From Acholoe squamosa (lineage: Eukaryota > Annelida > Polychaeta > Phyllodocida > Polynoidae), in assembly GCA_949317995.1 (NCBI GenBank), contig OX439039.1, forward strand, positions 51,574,785 through 51,638,784: a stretch of 64,000 bases of DNA, given 5' to 3'. A program made the translations under genes and the position numbers. The notes under the pieces are model-generated. The model did no database searches and was not told the origin of the DNA. It was given only the letters and a program-made list of their open reading frames with translations. Shown in pieces: positions 23,592-33,032 of the stretch. Every line of letters starts with the position of its first letter. Within the stretch, counting starts at the first letter, position 1.

Positions 23592-24049
23592 ACCCATCCT
23601 AACAAAGTGGTACTGAAGTCGCACATTTAGAAGCCTAGATATGGCCCTTTCAAGTGGTATAGTGTCAAAAATATCAGATTTTTCAAAATTGATATTTTAG
23701 CATTTTTCTTACATATGGATAGATATTGTTCAGAATCCTTGCTTACTAGATTGAATTTAGGTCCCAAATGCCAAAAAGACATAGATCTTATTTTAATGGT
23801 TATATAGAATTACATAGGAATCATATAGGATTCATAGATTATTAAATGTTTAATATGTCAATTATCTCAGTTAAATAATTTTTTAATCGATGCGACTAAA
23901 TTTTCCTACAGAAGATCTAGAGATGACCACCTGGTTCAAATATGCAAGTGTTATATACCAAATGAAAGCTCTTGATGAGCTGCAAATGAATATGCCAATA
24001 ACTAAACATTTTGCATGTGCGACTTCCGAACCATTTTGTAAGGATGGGT

Positions 24050-24097
<48 letters not shown>
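23564..24097. mobile_element. 466-bp element with TGTGACCCATCC termini inserted in a (TA)n run
   Basis: Body 23588-24053, flanked on both sides by (TA)n (23564-23587 and 24054-24097). The left end TGTGACCCATCCTAACAAAG and the inverted right end TGTGACCCATCCTTACAAAA form a terminal inverted repeat of about 40 bp that ends in GAAGTCGCACAT on both arms. The position inside a TA tract fits TA target choice (Tc1/mariner-like), but the tract hides the exact duplication. No transposase is present; the ORF at 23890-24168 runs out into the TA repeat and is not a gene. Confidence 0.85.
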
Positions 24098-24099
<2 letters not shown>

Positions 24100-24280
24100 A
24101 AATGTCACCTCCAGGGCTCTGTACTACGCGCATTAGGGCGTATTATTAATTATCCTGATATAGAATGATGCGAGGCTTAAATATTGAAGAAAGTATAAAA
24201 TCTATAACACCATCCTTTTAGCATGCATATAAGGCAGACAAACAGCTGATCTGATGTTCACGAAAGAAAAAAAAGGAGAG

Positions 24281-24410
24281 GATGTGTGTGGTGCACATAT
24301 GCGCGGGCACTGACACATTCTTCTGTGAAATAGTAATGTAGTTCCCGCCATGAATATGACCTTAGTTGTCGAAATGGCGTTAAACATCTATTACTCACTC
24401 ACTCACTCAG
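24281..24410 (+). mobile_element. SINE copy 1 (5'-truncated)
   Basis: Starts at GATGTGTGTGGTGCACATAT and runs through GAATATGACCTTAGTTGTCG and GGCGTTAAACATCTATTACT to CACTCACTCACTCAG. It is the same family as 30082-30271, 37553-37733 and 45341-45526, but lacks the first ~50 bp (GGGCTTCCCTAGCCCACTTA...). No clear target duplication was found. Confidence 0.88.
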
Positions 24411-24458
24411 AAAAAAGGAGAAACAGAGTAACACGTAAACCTGCGCAAGCCAGAGTCA

Positions 24459-25357
24459 TACACTGCAAAAATGGTGTTTAGATCCTAAACACAATTCTAA
24501 ACATATTCTTGCAACGTTTTTGTAATCACATTAATTTCCTAAACATGTTTAGCCAAACAATGTGCTTAGCTCAAGTGTTTAGAAATGTAGGTGTTTAGGT
24601 TAAAACTTTTGTGTTTAGATATATGAATTTTTGTGTTTAGGTGTTTATGAATTTTTGTGTTTAGATGTTTAAATGATTTGATGGAGATTTAAGGTTTGCA
24701 GACATGTATGCATTAAAAACAGAGATATATTTTTTTCTCATTTAATGGGGGGGGGACATCAGCAGGTATTTACTTGTCAAAGTCTCCAAAGATGTCAGCC
24801 ACAGCTATATACATGTACATATATTACACACTGCATCAGAATGAGAGACTTTAGAAAGTACAACAGCTTGGTAGGAAGTAAATTGCCTTATCTATTCCAG
24901 AATAACATCAAATAGGTGTCAGTCATGGAGTTTATTGATTATTTTATGGTAATGATGGTGGCATGAGGTGAATCTAGTCAATTTTCTATTGCCCTTTCTA
25001 TTCACATGACATTCTATGAAATGAAACCATGATAAACATGGGATTTGGGGACATTTGTCACAACAATTGATTATAACTGTGTGCAGATAGTCCAGTCAAA
25101 GGTAGTGCTGCTACCTGGTGTGGATTCAACATCCAAGTATCTAAACATATTGATGTTTAAATCTAAACACCTATTATTCAACTGTCTCAACTCTAAACAT
25201 CTAAACATGTTTAGCATAAATGTTTATGTAGTTAGAATAAAAGTGTTCATTTCCTAAATGTGTAGTCGATGAGACACCTAACTGACCTATATGTTTAGGT
25301 TTTAAACGTGTTTAGACCTAAACATGTTTAAAATCTAAACACCATTTTTGCAGTGTA
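24459..25357. mobile_element. 895-bp CACTG-ended non-autonomous DNA transposon
   Basis: Body 24461-25355. The left end CACTGCAAAAATGGTGTTTA and the right end's complement are identical over at least 23 bp. TA flanks both sides (24459-24460, 25356-25357). Dense TAAACA/TGTTTA motifs, often as TAAACATGTTTAG palindromes, fill the outer 200 bp at each end (24478-24670 and 25140-25345) and are sparse in the centre. CACTG termini with a 2-3-bp duplication fit the CMC (CACTA/EnSpm-like) group; no transposase ORF is present. Confidence 0.85.
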
Positions 25358-26480
25358 ATATTATAAATACATGTCACCAAAATGACGTTTTGGGCGTCAG
25401 CGGAACTCCTGTCAAGGAGTCTGTAGCCACTTAATATTGAGATTCCAGCCTGGTCTGACCCTCTTTCGCACATATAATTCGACATGTTTCTGACAATTGG
25501 GTTCTTTTAAGTCCGTCAAATCCAGAACGAGACATAAGAATTGACTTTGTTGAAGGTCATGTGTAGCTATATCACATGTATTAAAATGAAAATGAAGGTA
25601 CACAATAGAGTGTAATACTTAATTCAGGTAGCTCCCATGACAGAACTCCCATTTGTGTTTGCTTTAACTTCCCATCACCCACACCCTCATCCCCTACGAC
25701 TTGTGGGAAGGGGGGGGGGGCTGGGGTGTGGGATATGCACGGGCACACAGCTATCCAGGTGTCCCTTCCCCACTGAAACACCGACGCCTACGCAACACTA
25801 GAATGAAATGAAATAAAAAAGAAGAAAAGAATGAGATGCAATTTCAAAAGGCAACATAGTCTAGTCTTGCCACATCATTCTCTACAGAAGTGAACTACTG
25901 CAATTAGCTTCTGACACAAAAAAAAAGAAAGAAAGAAATTATATCATTTTAGGAAGGTCTGCTATCCGGAACCTTGGCTCTCTACTCTTCCCCTCGTTTT
26001 GCCTGAGGGTAGTAATGCATTTTTTGTATTAAGTAATTTTTGTTAGAGCGTAATATTTTTTGGTGGTTTCATGTGATCAAGCTACTACAATAAGTTGTTA
26101 GTGCGGATGACAATAAGATTTGGTATGAAAGCAGGGTCAATAATGGATGTCTTCAAAATAGCATGATCAAGTCAAAAAGAGTTTTATGCCCAGGAATCAG
26201 GTGTGTCAACCATCCCTATGATTCTAAGAGGCTACAGTTCGGCTTGAGAAATACTTTCACATAGAGAAATAGCTGACATAAACTGTTATTATGTTGGCAG
26301 TTGTTACTCCGTTTCTCTTTTGTGTATCCACATAATAGCCACAAAAGTTAGTTTTCTTTTCTAAATTTGACTTTTCTCATTTACTTGGATATAAATGAAA
26401 CATTTTCAAGTACTTTTTTTAACACTGATGGTTCTTTCACAGACAAAAGGTGATTTATCATATATTTCTTTGCAAAATGT
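25358..26480. other. Non-coding stretch; no gene recognised
   Basis: Contains a poly-G run near 25710 and short A-rich tracts at about 25918. No gene or complete mobile element recognised. Confidence 0.5.
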
Positions 26481-26932
26481 AATAAATCCTGTTTTGTTCC
26501 AAAACGCAATAAACCCATGCTGTTTTGTCCCAAAACACAATAAATCCACAACAACAGCTTTCACATCTATATACTGCTCTCCTCACCAGCAAAGTTGGTT
26601 TTTATTGGGAAAAAGGTTACAAAACTTACAAAACACAATGATATGACATTAACTGATCATTTAAGCCATGGAAATAAGGTTATTAATGAACATACATTTC
26701 ATGACAATGTTTGCCTGAGTGGATTTATTGCATTTTGGAACAAAACAGGTGTGGGATTTATGTCATTTTTGAAAAATAAGTGGATTTTAGCTGGGCCCTA
26801 AGTGCCAAATGGTGACTGTTTTTGGAAAAATTATATTGCAACATTTTTTCACTTACCCCAACCTTTTGTTTTCTCATATCAACTCCTTTTTTTCCAAAAT
26901 GGTGTTTATTGCATTTTGGAACCAAACTGTTC
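26481..26932. repeat. Inverted/direct repeat cluster around CTGTTTTGTTCCAAAATGCAATAAATCC-like units
   Basis: A unit like AATAAATCCTGTTTTGTTCC-AAAACGC is present in direct orientation at about 26481-26507 and 26508-26538, and in inverted orientation at 26720-26762 (GGATTTATTGCATTTTGGAA...) and 26902-26932 (GTTTATTGCATTTTGGAACC). The arrangement resembles the subterminal repeats of a decayed DNA element, but clean ends were not found. Confidence 0.65.
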
Positions 26933-27453
26933 AGATAGACACGCAGTGTCCAGCTCCTCTAATTGCCCATTGACGCTCGAATCTGTTATCTTAGGACAGT
27001 GACGCATAAGCATAGTCAAAAGGTTTTCTACTTCGATTTATGTTTAAACCATAATAAAACCCTCGCCAGAGCTAAAGCGTCCTACTTAAATATCGGCCGA
27101 CATACAACGGTTGTGAAACCATGCATTAATGACGCAAATATTGATTGTCAAAGGATGCTGTATGTAGATCGCCAATCATAATATATATATCAGCTGCCAT
27201 TTGCCAGCTCATTATATTGACAAATGCTTCACATTCCTCCCGTTTGGCATATTTGATGTGAAGGATAGTTTATCTTTGAAACTACATGTACCTGGAGGGG
27301 GGGGCAGGGGATTTCATAACGTGCTACGATTGCTACATTTTAAATTGCAGTGGGAGCCTTCACTAGGATGGCATTGCTATCCTAAATTAATGGCCCAAGA
27401 TTAATGGTCGATGACGCTCATGCTGTTACGGCAGCTCTACCCAATCCTGTGTG
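26933..27453. other. Non-coding stretch; no gene recognised
   Basis: Short ORFs without motifs; a poly-G run near 27297. Confidence 0.5.
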
Positions 27454-27454
27454 T

Positions 27455-27545
<91 letters not shown>
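27454..27545. repeat. (TA)n microsatellite, ~92 bp
   Basis: Uninterrupted TA dinucleotides; the Tyr-Ile repeat ORFs here are artefacts. The length may be collapsed by assembly. Confidence 0.98.
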
Positions 27546-27547
<2 letters not shown>

Positions 27548-29956
27548 AGAGTCAGTTGCATGGAGCAGTCGTGGGTCATATCCTAAGACTGCCCAGTATG
27601 TTATTGATAGTGCCAAATCGTAGTGGATGTATGCAGCCGTAGCATCTTGAGAAATGACCTTCTCAAAGGGAATGAATCCCCTGGCGTTATAAGAAGTCTC
27701 TATCTGGTGTGGGAGCAGTCCGTGACATGGGTACTAAAGTTGTGTCATGGAAGACTTGAAACAGTGAAACCCTGCTGGGCCAGAGTTCACATGTTATGAA
27801 TCATTCTCATCACAGTGTCACGAATCAATGACTATTTGCGCGTAACATAATCTGTTCATGTTTTGCTTCCGTTAGAATTACTATAGCAAGATTGATAAAA
27901 CACGAGGTAGATTAAAAAGAACACTATCTGTGTTTTCATGACTGCATTGGCCATTCCCATAAAGATCCGTTCACATCTCCATCAACTGCATGGTCGGATG
28001 ATATTTCTGCCAGTCGATTTACCAAATGTAGCTCTCATGTCAACTGATTTATTTATAGGGAGCGGTCATTACTTTTCCTTTTTCCTGGGCGGGGGGGGGG
28101 GTGAGTGCAACTTTGTGGGGACGTACTCCTTCGAGAGGGGTCAATAACAAAGTTTTGCCCTCCTCCTCCCTTCTCACCTGAGTCGAACATTACACCGGTT
28201 AGTGCAATTCATGGGTTCTTACTGAATAAAAAAAAAATATATAAATGCTGTTTTTTCAACATGATATAACAAACACGGGTATTTCAGAGCTGTCCCTCCC
28301 TGAGGCAGACAGGTGCCCAACATCTGTGACCAGGTGAGGGAAAACATGCCTCCTGGGGGGAAATGGCTTTTTAAGGCTTAAGTCATGGGCTTTCAAATGA
28401 GATATCTTGCGCTAAAATATCCCCGGTAGTTTTGCTGAAATTGCTTGTCAAACATAGGTTTGTGTGTACAAATGAAAATAGGAAATAAGCTCTAAATGCA
28501 TTATATCCTATCATAAACACTAAAAATGCAAAGAAATACTGTTTTGTGGAAAAATAACCAAAGAAATGTGATGTTTTTGTCATAAAATTGGTTCTAGAGG
28601 GAATTTTTGAGTTCTGTTTTTGGTTCTGGGTTCCTGAAGGAATTTCAAAATGAGTCTGTGGCAAAAATTTACAATTGAAATTGGGGAGTGGTTTCCATGG
28701 CAACCAGAAATTGCCTTATCTACCAATTTTCTATGTTTCCATGGCAACCAACGTTCCAAAAATGGAACATTTTCAGTGGAGATGGAACGATTTTAAGCAT
28801 ACCACTGGATTCCTTATAAAAAATTGGTCTAAAGCTTTTTTTTAGCATATTTGGGAGTGTTTTACCCATATTCTGCCCCCTGGTGGCCAAAACCAGTACT
28901 AAAAATCCCCCGCGGAGGCACGTTCTTCCCCGTTGGGCCACAATTCTTTTTGTACTTCCATAAAATTGCCCATTAGTGGACCTATGGGTGGTGTTGTGTG
29001 AGTATAAATGCTCTCTGATAAAGCTATTTTGATGGATGTTGACACAAAGCGCTGACTCATGTTAACAGGAATCAGACATTGATAGCACCCCATTCACACT
29101 GCTCCACAGTCATCCCTAGCACGTGATGTCGTCTTTTGTCAATTGCCATTTAAACACTTAACTTTTGTATAATGGGACACAAATCAGTTCCCAAAATACA
29201 TCAGGTGCTGCATTGTTTATATCTTCTATTAGATTATTCATTGATATTTGCTGAGGGAAATAGCGATGAATATCAGAGAAAAGGTTACTAAGAGAATCTG
29301 GTTGTACAAATACAATTCTGTGCAAGCACAACTGTGATGCATTTTGGCAAACGTAATCAGCTGCACCACGTAAACCTGCTGCTCTCCTCTATATAGTGAC
29401 ACGTATTTCAACCATAATACCAGAATCCCTTTATTTGATATCAAGGCCCCCAAAACACACTCTCATAAAATTAGGTAAGTGTTTTCTTTAATGAACTTTG
29501 GGGCATATTTTCAATCATTCTGAGTGCCGTCTATGCTGTGAACTGGACTTAACCGTACTCACCTGGCACATGGTTGCCCGCAGATGTCTATAATTAGAAA
29601 CAATGGATCTCGATATAGAATCATGAAAGTGTGTACTTTGTACCTGTAATAGAATCTTGAAGACAGATGTATTCATGGAGAGGATACGTCTGAGTGTACC
29701 CGTAGGGTTACGCCACAGAGGATAATTCTATTAACAGAAGGTCAGAAATAAACCCATTCTTTCCAAATGCAACCTGAGGGGAATATGTCGACAGAATTTT
29801 TCAATCCAGTGTACTGAAGCTTATGAAGCATAATGTCTAGGTTGGTGCAGGGGTGAAAAGCTAGACATATCCCCTTGTGTATATCACCGTATGCATGTAT
29901 GATAACAAGGGACGTTATTGTAGGCCCCACCACAGTCTTTTGTACATAGTGAACAA
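27546..29956. other. Non-coding stretch; fragments of repeats only
   Basis: At about 28057-28180, AGGGAGCGGTCATTACTTTT and the G/C-rich sequence after it look like the left end of a common animal MITE, but no matching right end was seen. GTTTCCATGGCAACCA occurs at about 28734-28750, with a near copy at 28690-28708. No gene recognised. Confidence 0.5.
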
Positions 29957-30291
29957 GTAATTAATAGATATGTCATGACGCGTAACTGATATCAAACAAT
30001 AACATGCAACTCGGGGGGGGGGGGCTTCGCCCCCTCATTGCATGTTATTGTTTGATATCAGTCATGCGTCATGACATATCCGGGCATCCCTAGCCCACTT
30101 AAAAGGGTCTATTTCTTCTCTTTCCTATCCCCTCTGGATAGGAAAGAGAAGAGTGGTGCACATATGCGCGGGCACTGACACATTCCCCTGTGAAATTGTG
30201 TAATGTATTTCTCGCCATGAATATGACCTTAGCTGTCGAAATGGTGTTAAACATCTATTGCTCACTCACTCATGACATATCCATTAACTAT
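29957..30291. mobile_element. Fold-back element interrupted by a SINE
   Basis: The left arm (about 29957-30023) reads AGATATGTCATGACG...CTGATATCAAACAATAACAT. The right arm (30031-30081) is its inverted complement (ATGTTATTGTTTGATATCAG...CGTCATGACATATC), with a G11/C5 loop region at 30012-30034. The outer part of the right arm continues beyond the SINE, at 30272-30291 (ATGACATATCCATTAACTA), matching TTAATAGATATGTCAT on the left. So the SINE landed inside this older palindrome. Confidence 0.85.
30082..30271 (+). mobile_element. SINE copy 2, full length, with 11-bp target duplication
   Basis: Body from GGGCATCCCTAGCCCACTTA to CTCACTCACTC, flanked by ATGACATATCC at 30071-30081 and 30272-30282. 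Unlike the other copies, it has CTTCTCTTTCCTATCC at 30115-30130 followed by its exact reverse complement at 30136-30151, in place of the GGGATGTGTG segment. That makes a 16-bp perfect hairpin. No convincing Pol III A and B boxes are visible in the family. Confidence 0.93.
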
Positions 30292-30440
30292 TTTATATTT
30301 TATTACATGATTAATCAATAGATAATCAATAGAATATCAATATATTCAATTTGAAAAAAAATTTCACCTCCCCATGGAACTCAAAGCCTTCCATAGTGTG
30401 TGTACACACAAGGTTTGACAGCTTGCACTGTGAAAAAGAT

Positions 30441-30513
30441 GAACCAGACCTGGACGCGAACTCCTGTACCTAGGGTTAGGAGCGTGACTCGCTAACCAAT
30501 ATACTATCAGTAC
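30441..30513 (-). other. tRNA-like sequence (SINE head or pseudo-tRNA), minus strand
   Basis: Read on the minus strand the 73-base segment has an A-box-like TAGTATATTGGTTAGCGAG, a loop-like CTCCTAA and a B-box-like GGAGTTCGCGTCC at tRNA-like spacing. The 5' and 3' ends do not pair as an acceptor stem, so it is not a working tRNA. The pattern resembles arginine-type tRNA, as does the plus-strand one at 30756-30830. Likely the tRNA-derived head of a retroposon. Confidence 0.5.
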
Positions 30514-30755
30514 ACACACATTGTCACCCGGCAGCTGCTGGTTTGGTTTGAACGCATCCAGCAGTACCATATATCCTCGTGTAAAGGCCTGGTAAATTTG
30601 CCACTTAGTAAGGAGGTTTAGGTAGTAGGTAGTACTAATACAAACCCAGGATTTTACAAGGGGAAAATATGGTATGTCGCTGTCTTGGCTATGGGTCAGG
30701 CAGCTCTGGCCACTATAGTGTTCTCCTAACCAAATTCTACTGCAGCTATTCTCAT

Positions 30756-30830
30756 CAGTCCCTGTGGCACAATGCATAGGGAGTTGGATTCGGGATCAGT
30801 ATAATGCAGGTTCGACCCCTACCTCCGGCA
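30756..30830 (+). other. tRNA-like sequence (tRNA-Arg-like SINE head or pseudo-tRNA)
   Basis: TGGCACAATGCATAGGG matches the A-box region. GGATTCGGGATCAG resembles the anticodon arm of tRNA-Arg (TCG), and GCAGGTTCGACCCC is a good B box. The acceptor ends (AGTCCCTG and CCTCCGGCA) pair poorly, so a tRNA-derived SINE head or a tRNA pseudogene is more likely than an active tRNA. Confidence 0.6.
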
Positions 30831-30886
30831 ATGAAAATTTAGTAGGGTTTAACATGTGAGATATGACATGTAAGGTGTGCTGATAG

Positions 30887-30922
30887 CCATGGATAACAGC
30901 ACTAGGTGCCTGTTATCCATGG
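30887..30922. repeat. Hairpin CCATGGATAACAG / CTGTTATCCATGG
   Basis: Perfect 13-bp inverted arms (30887-30899 and 30910-30922) around a 10-base loop. The right arm is followed by another ATAACAG, so the structure can slide. It lies 60 bp after the plus-strand tRNA-like sequence and may be part of that element's body. Confidence 0.85.
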
Positions 30923-31526
30923 ATAACAGCACAGCTTACAAAGGTCATGATGCATGCATCATGGCATGCAATATCGACAGGTATCAGAATGGGAATATCC
31001 ACAAAAAAAGAACTCAAAAGCAAAAAAGTTGTATAATAATATAGTCTATCAAACTACAGACATTTGCCTGCCAGAAAGCATCTTAATCTGCCAAAGGAAT
31101 ACAGGCGAGAGTCCAGTTGAAAGGTACTGAGTTGTTATTCTTGAGCTGAATTACAGTGGAAATGTTATGATGTCCAATTGTTCAGAGTATAGATATATTG
31201 AAGTAGTGATATAATTCCTTGTTTTAACTGGTACCTACTGCGTTGTCTAGTCTACAAAAATATGAATACATTATAGTGCCAACTTTATTTCGCTTCACTG
31301 GGACATATTTTCATGATGATGATGGGCATCTGGCAATGAGAGCAATACCAGAATTGGGAAAAGGGATGGGATCCCGGTTGGTGCAGCCTGTTGGCGCCTT
31401 GGTACATAGGTTAGATAAAGTTATTGTTGCCAAGGAAGTGGCAAAGACCGGATCCCAGTTTCCCCAGTTGTCTTATATGACAGAATAGCCTCTACTCAGT
31501 TTCCCCGCCATGCAATCCGTAAGCTA
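30923..31526. other. Non-coding stretch; no gene recognised
   Basis: The 81-codon ORF at 31243-31488 has no recognisable motif or splice context. Confidence 0.5.
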
Positions 31527-31712
31527 AGGGCCATTTTCCACCACCCGATATGAGTGCTCTATCTGCCGATAGCTGCCCCACACAACCACCTCGGCCGACG
31601 GGGCTGCCATAGGGTTCAATGGTGGGGCATGGTCTTTGTCGGCCGAAAATAGCATCTACTATGGGTCTAGCGGCCAACAGAGGGGCCATATCGGGTGGTG
31701 GAAAATGGCCCT
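31527..31712. mobile_element. 186-bp MITE with perfect 26-bp terminal inverted repeats
   Basis: The left end AGGGCCATTTTCCACCACCC-GATATG is exactly complementary to the right end. The interior has a second, looser inversion (CTCGGCCGACGGGG and TTTGTCGGCCGAAA). Flanks are CTA and ATC; the target duplication is unclear (TA or TAA/TAT). Perfect termini argue for recent activity. Plus- and minus-strand ORFs across it are by-products. Confidence 0.92.
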
Positions 31713-32526
31713 ATCAGATCATCTGTTAAGACAGGATAGAGGGAGGGTAGGGTATGTGCTTTTTTTGGCACACTCCCAGGCAAGGGAACATTGGGATGCG
31801 CGCCATGTGCTTGGCCAACCACTAGTACTTCTGTGACGAACGTCAACACAGCCAGGTCCTACTGGGCAACTGTCCTAAACCAAATCACATGATCCCTACC
31901 CAGTGCCCATGTCTGCAGATCCTATTGTCACGCTCTCCTCTGAAAGCGGTCGGAAAACGCCTTGCTCTTCAAACCGGAAGTGGGTCGTGAGAGTGGATGG
32001 CTAAGAGGTGAGGTCGCGGGTCGTTGTTGGATGCTCGCCGACCAGAGTAGAACATTCCCTTTCCACAATCACATTGTATACACCTGTTTACTTTGGACAT
32101 TTCCGTCTCTATGGCGATCTAACCGTTTTCAGCACAACTGTTTATTAGTGTCATAAGGACAATTATATCTATAGATATGTTCCTGTCAATTGAACAACAC
32201 TAATATTCTTGAGGGGTGTCGAAGTAACAAATTCTGTGTTCTGACCTTGGAGAGGATCTTGGGACCTCATCATGATAGGGAAAATACCACAATGCAAATG
32301 TAAATGAAATTGGCCCATCTCCGCCCTTTTTGCAGAGAAGATCTCGAAGTGAGAGGTTGGGACAGAGATAAACTTTGATATCCTGCAGAGAAGACATCGG
32401 GCAGAGTTCACATCGAGATATCACTGGCAATGTAGCAGGTACACTGGGAGAAAAATCCTCAAGGTTGGGGAAGGGTCGAGATCCAGATGGAGTGTCTGAG
32501 AGTGAGAGTGAGAGTGGTCTGGTGGA
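31713..32526. other. Non-coding stretch; no gene recognised
   Basis: No motif-bearing ORF; minus-strand Ser/Pro-rich ORFs at 32200-32609 have no splice or family support. Confidence 0.45.
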
Positions 32527-33032
32527 TGATAGGGTAAGTCGCCCCTGACTTGACCACTCACTAGACATATTGGTGTATCTTGGTATTGGGTCGACCAACC
32601 ATCCATCATAGGTCGTGAAAGTTTTTACCTATTATCGTTGTACGTACCCTTATGTCGATTAGTAAATTAATGTTACCTGGAAAAAAAACAGGTCTAGGGT
32701 GGTCGACAGAGGGTTCCAGCATGCCTAGCGGTCGAATCAACTTCTCCGGCGACGTAGTTTGGTGGGCAAACTAAGCCTTCTCCCCTAGGTTACCATTTTG
32801 ACCAAAAATCGCCGTATTCATACGCCGCTGGTGTTGGACCTACTTTGACCCCAATACTGGGTGCTTGTGGGAACCAGCATTTGCTTGTATCCATCTGCCA
32901 GCTTGAGTCACTAGGAACCAGCTAAGAAAAATAGTACCTCCCAGCATGCCTGTTTACCAGTGATGTAATCGGTAGACTACGAACTGGGGCCAGTGTGGCG
33001 GTCGAATCAGGGGCGACTTACCCTACCACCCC
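32527..33032. mobile_element. Possible ~0.5-kb DNA element with GGTAAGTCGCCCCTGA termini
   Basis: GATAGGGTAAGTCGCCCCTG at about 32528 is repeated inverted as CAGGGGCGACTTACCCTACC at about 33008-33027, with the similarity extending to about 28 bp (GACTTGACC versus GGTCGAATC). The inside is non-coding. GGTCGA-type words recur (32600, 32702 and 32732). Ends and target duplication are not certain. Confidence 0.6.

Noticed and set aside
23890..24168. 92-codon ORF inside the TGTGACCC element
   Set aside because: Reads from the element through the terminal repeat into (TA)n; no transposase motif.
27411..27642. Tyr-Ile repeat ORFs
   Set aside because: Created by a (TA)n microsatellite.
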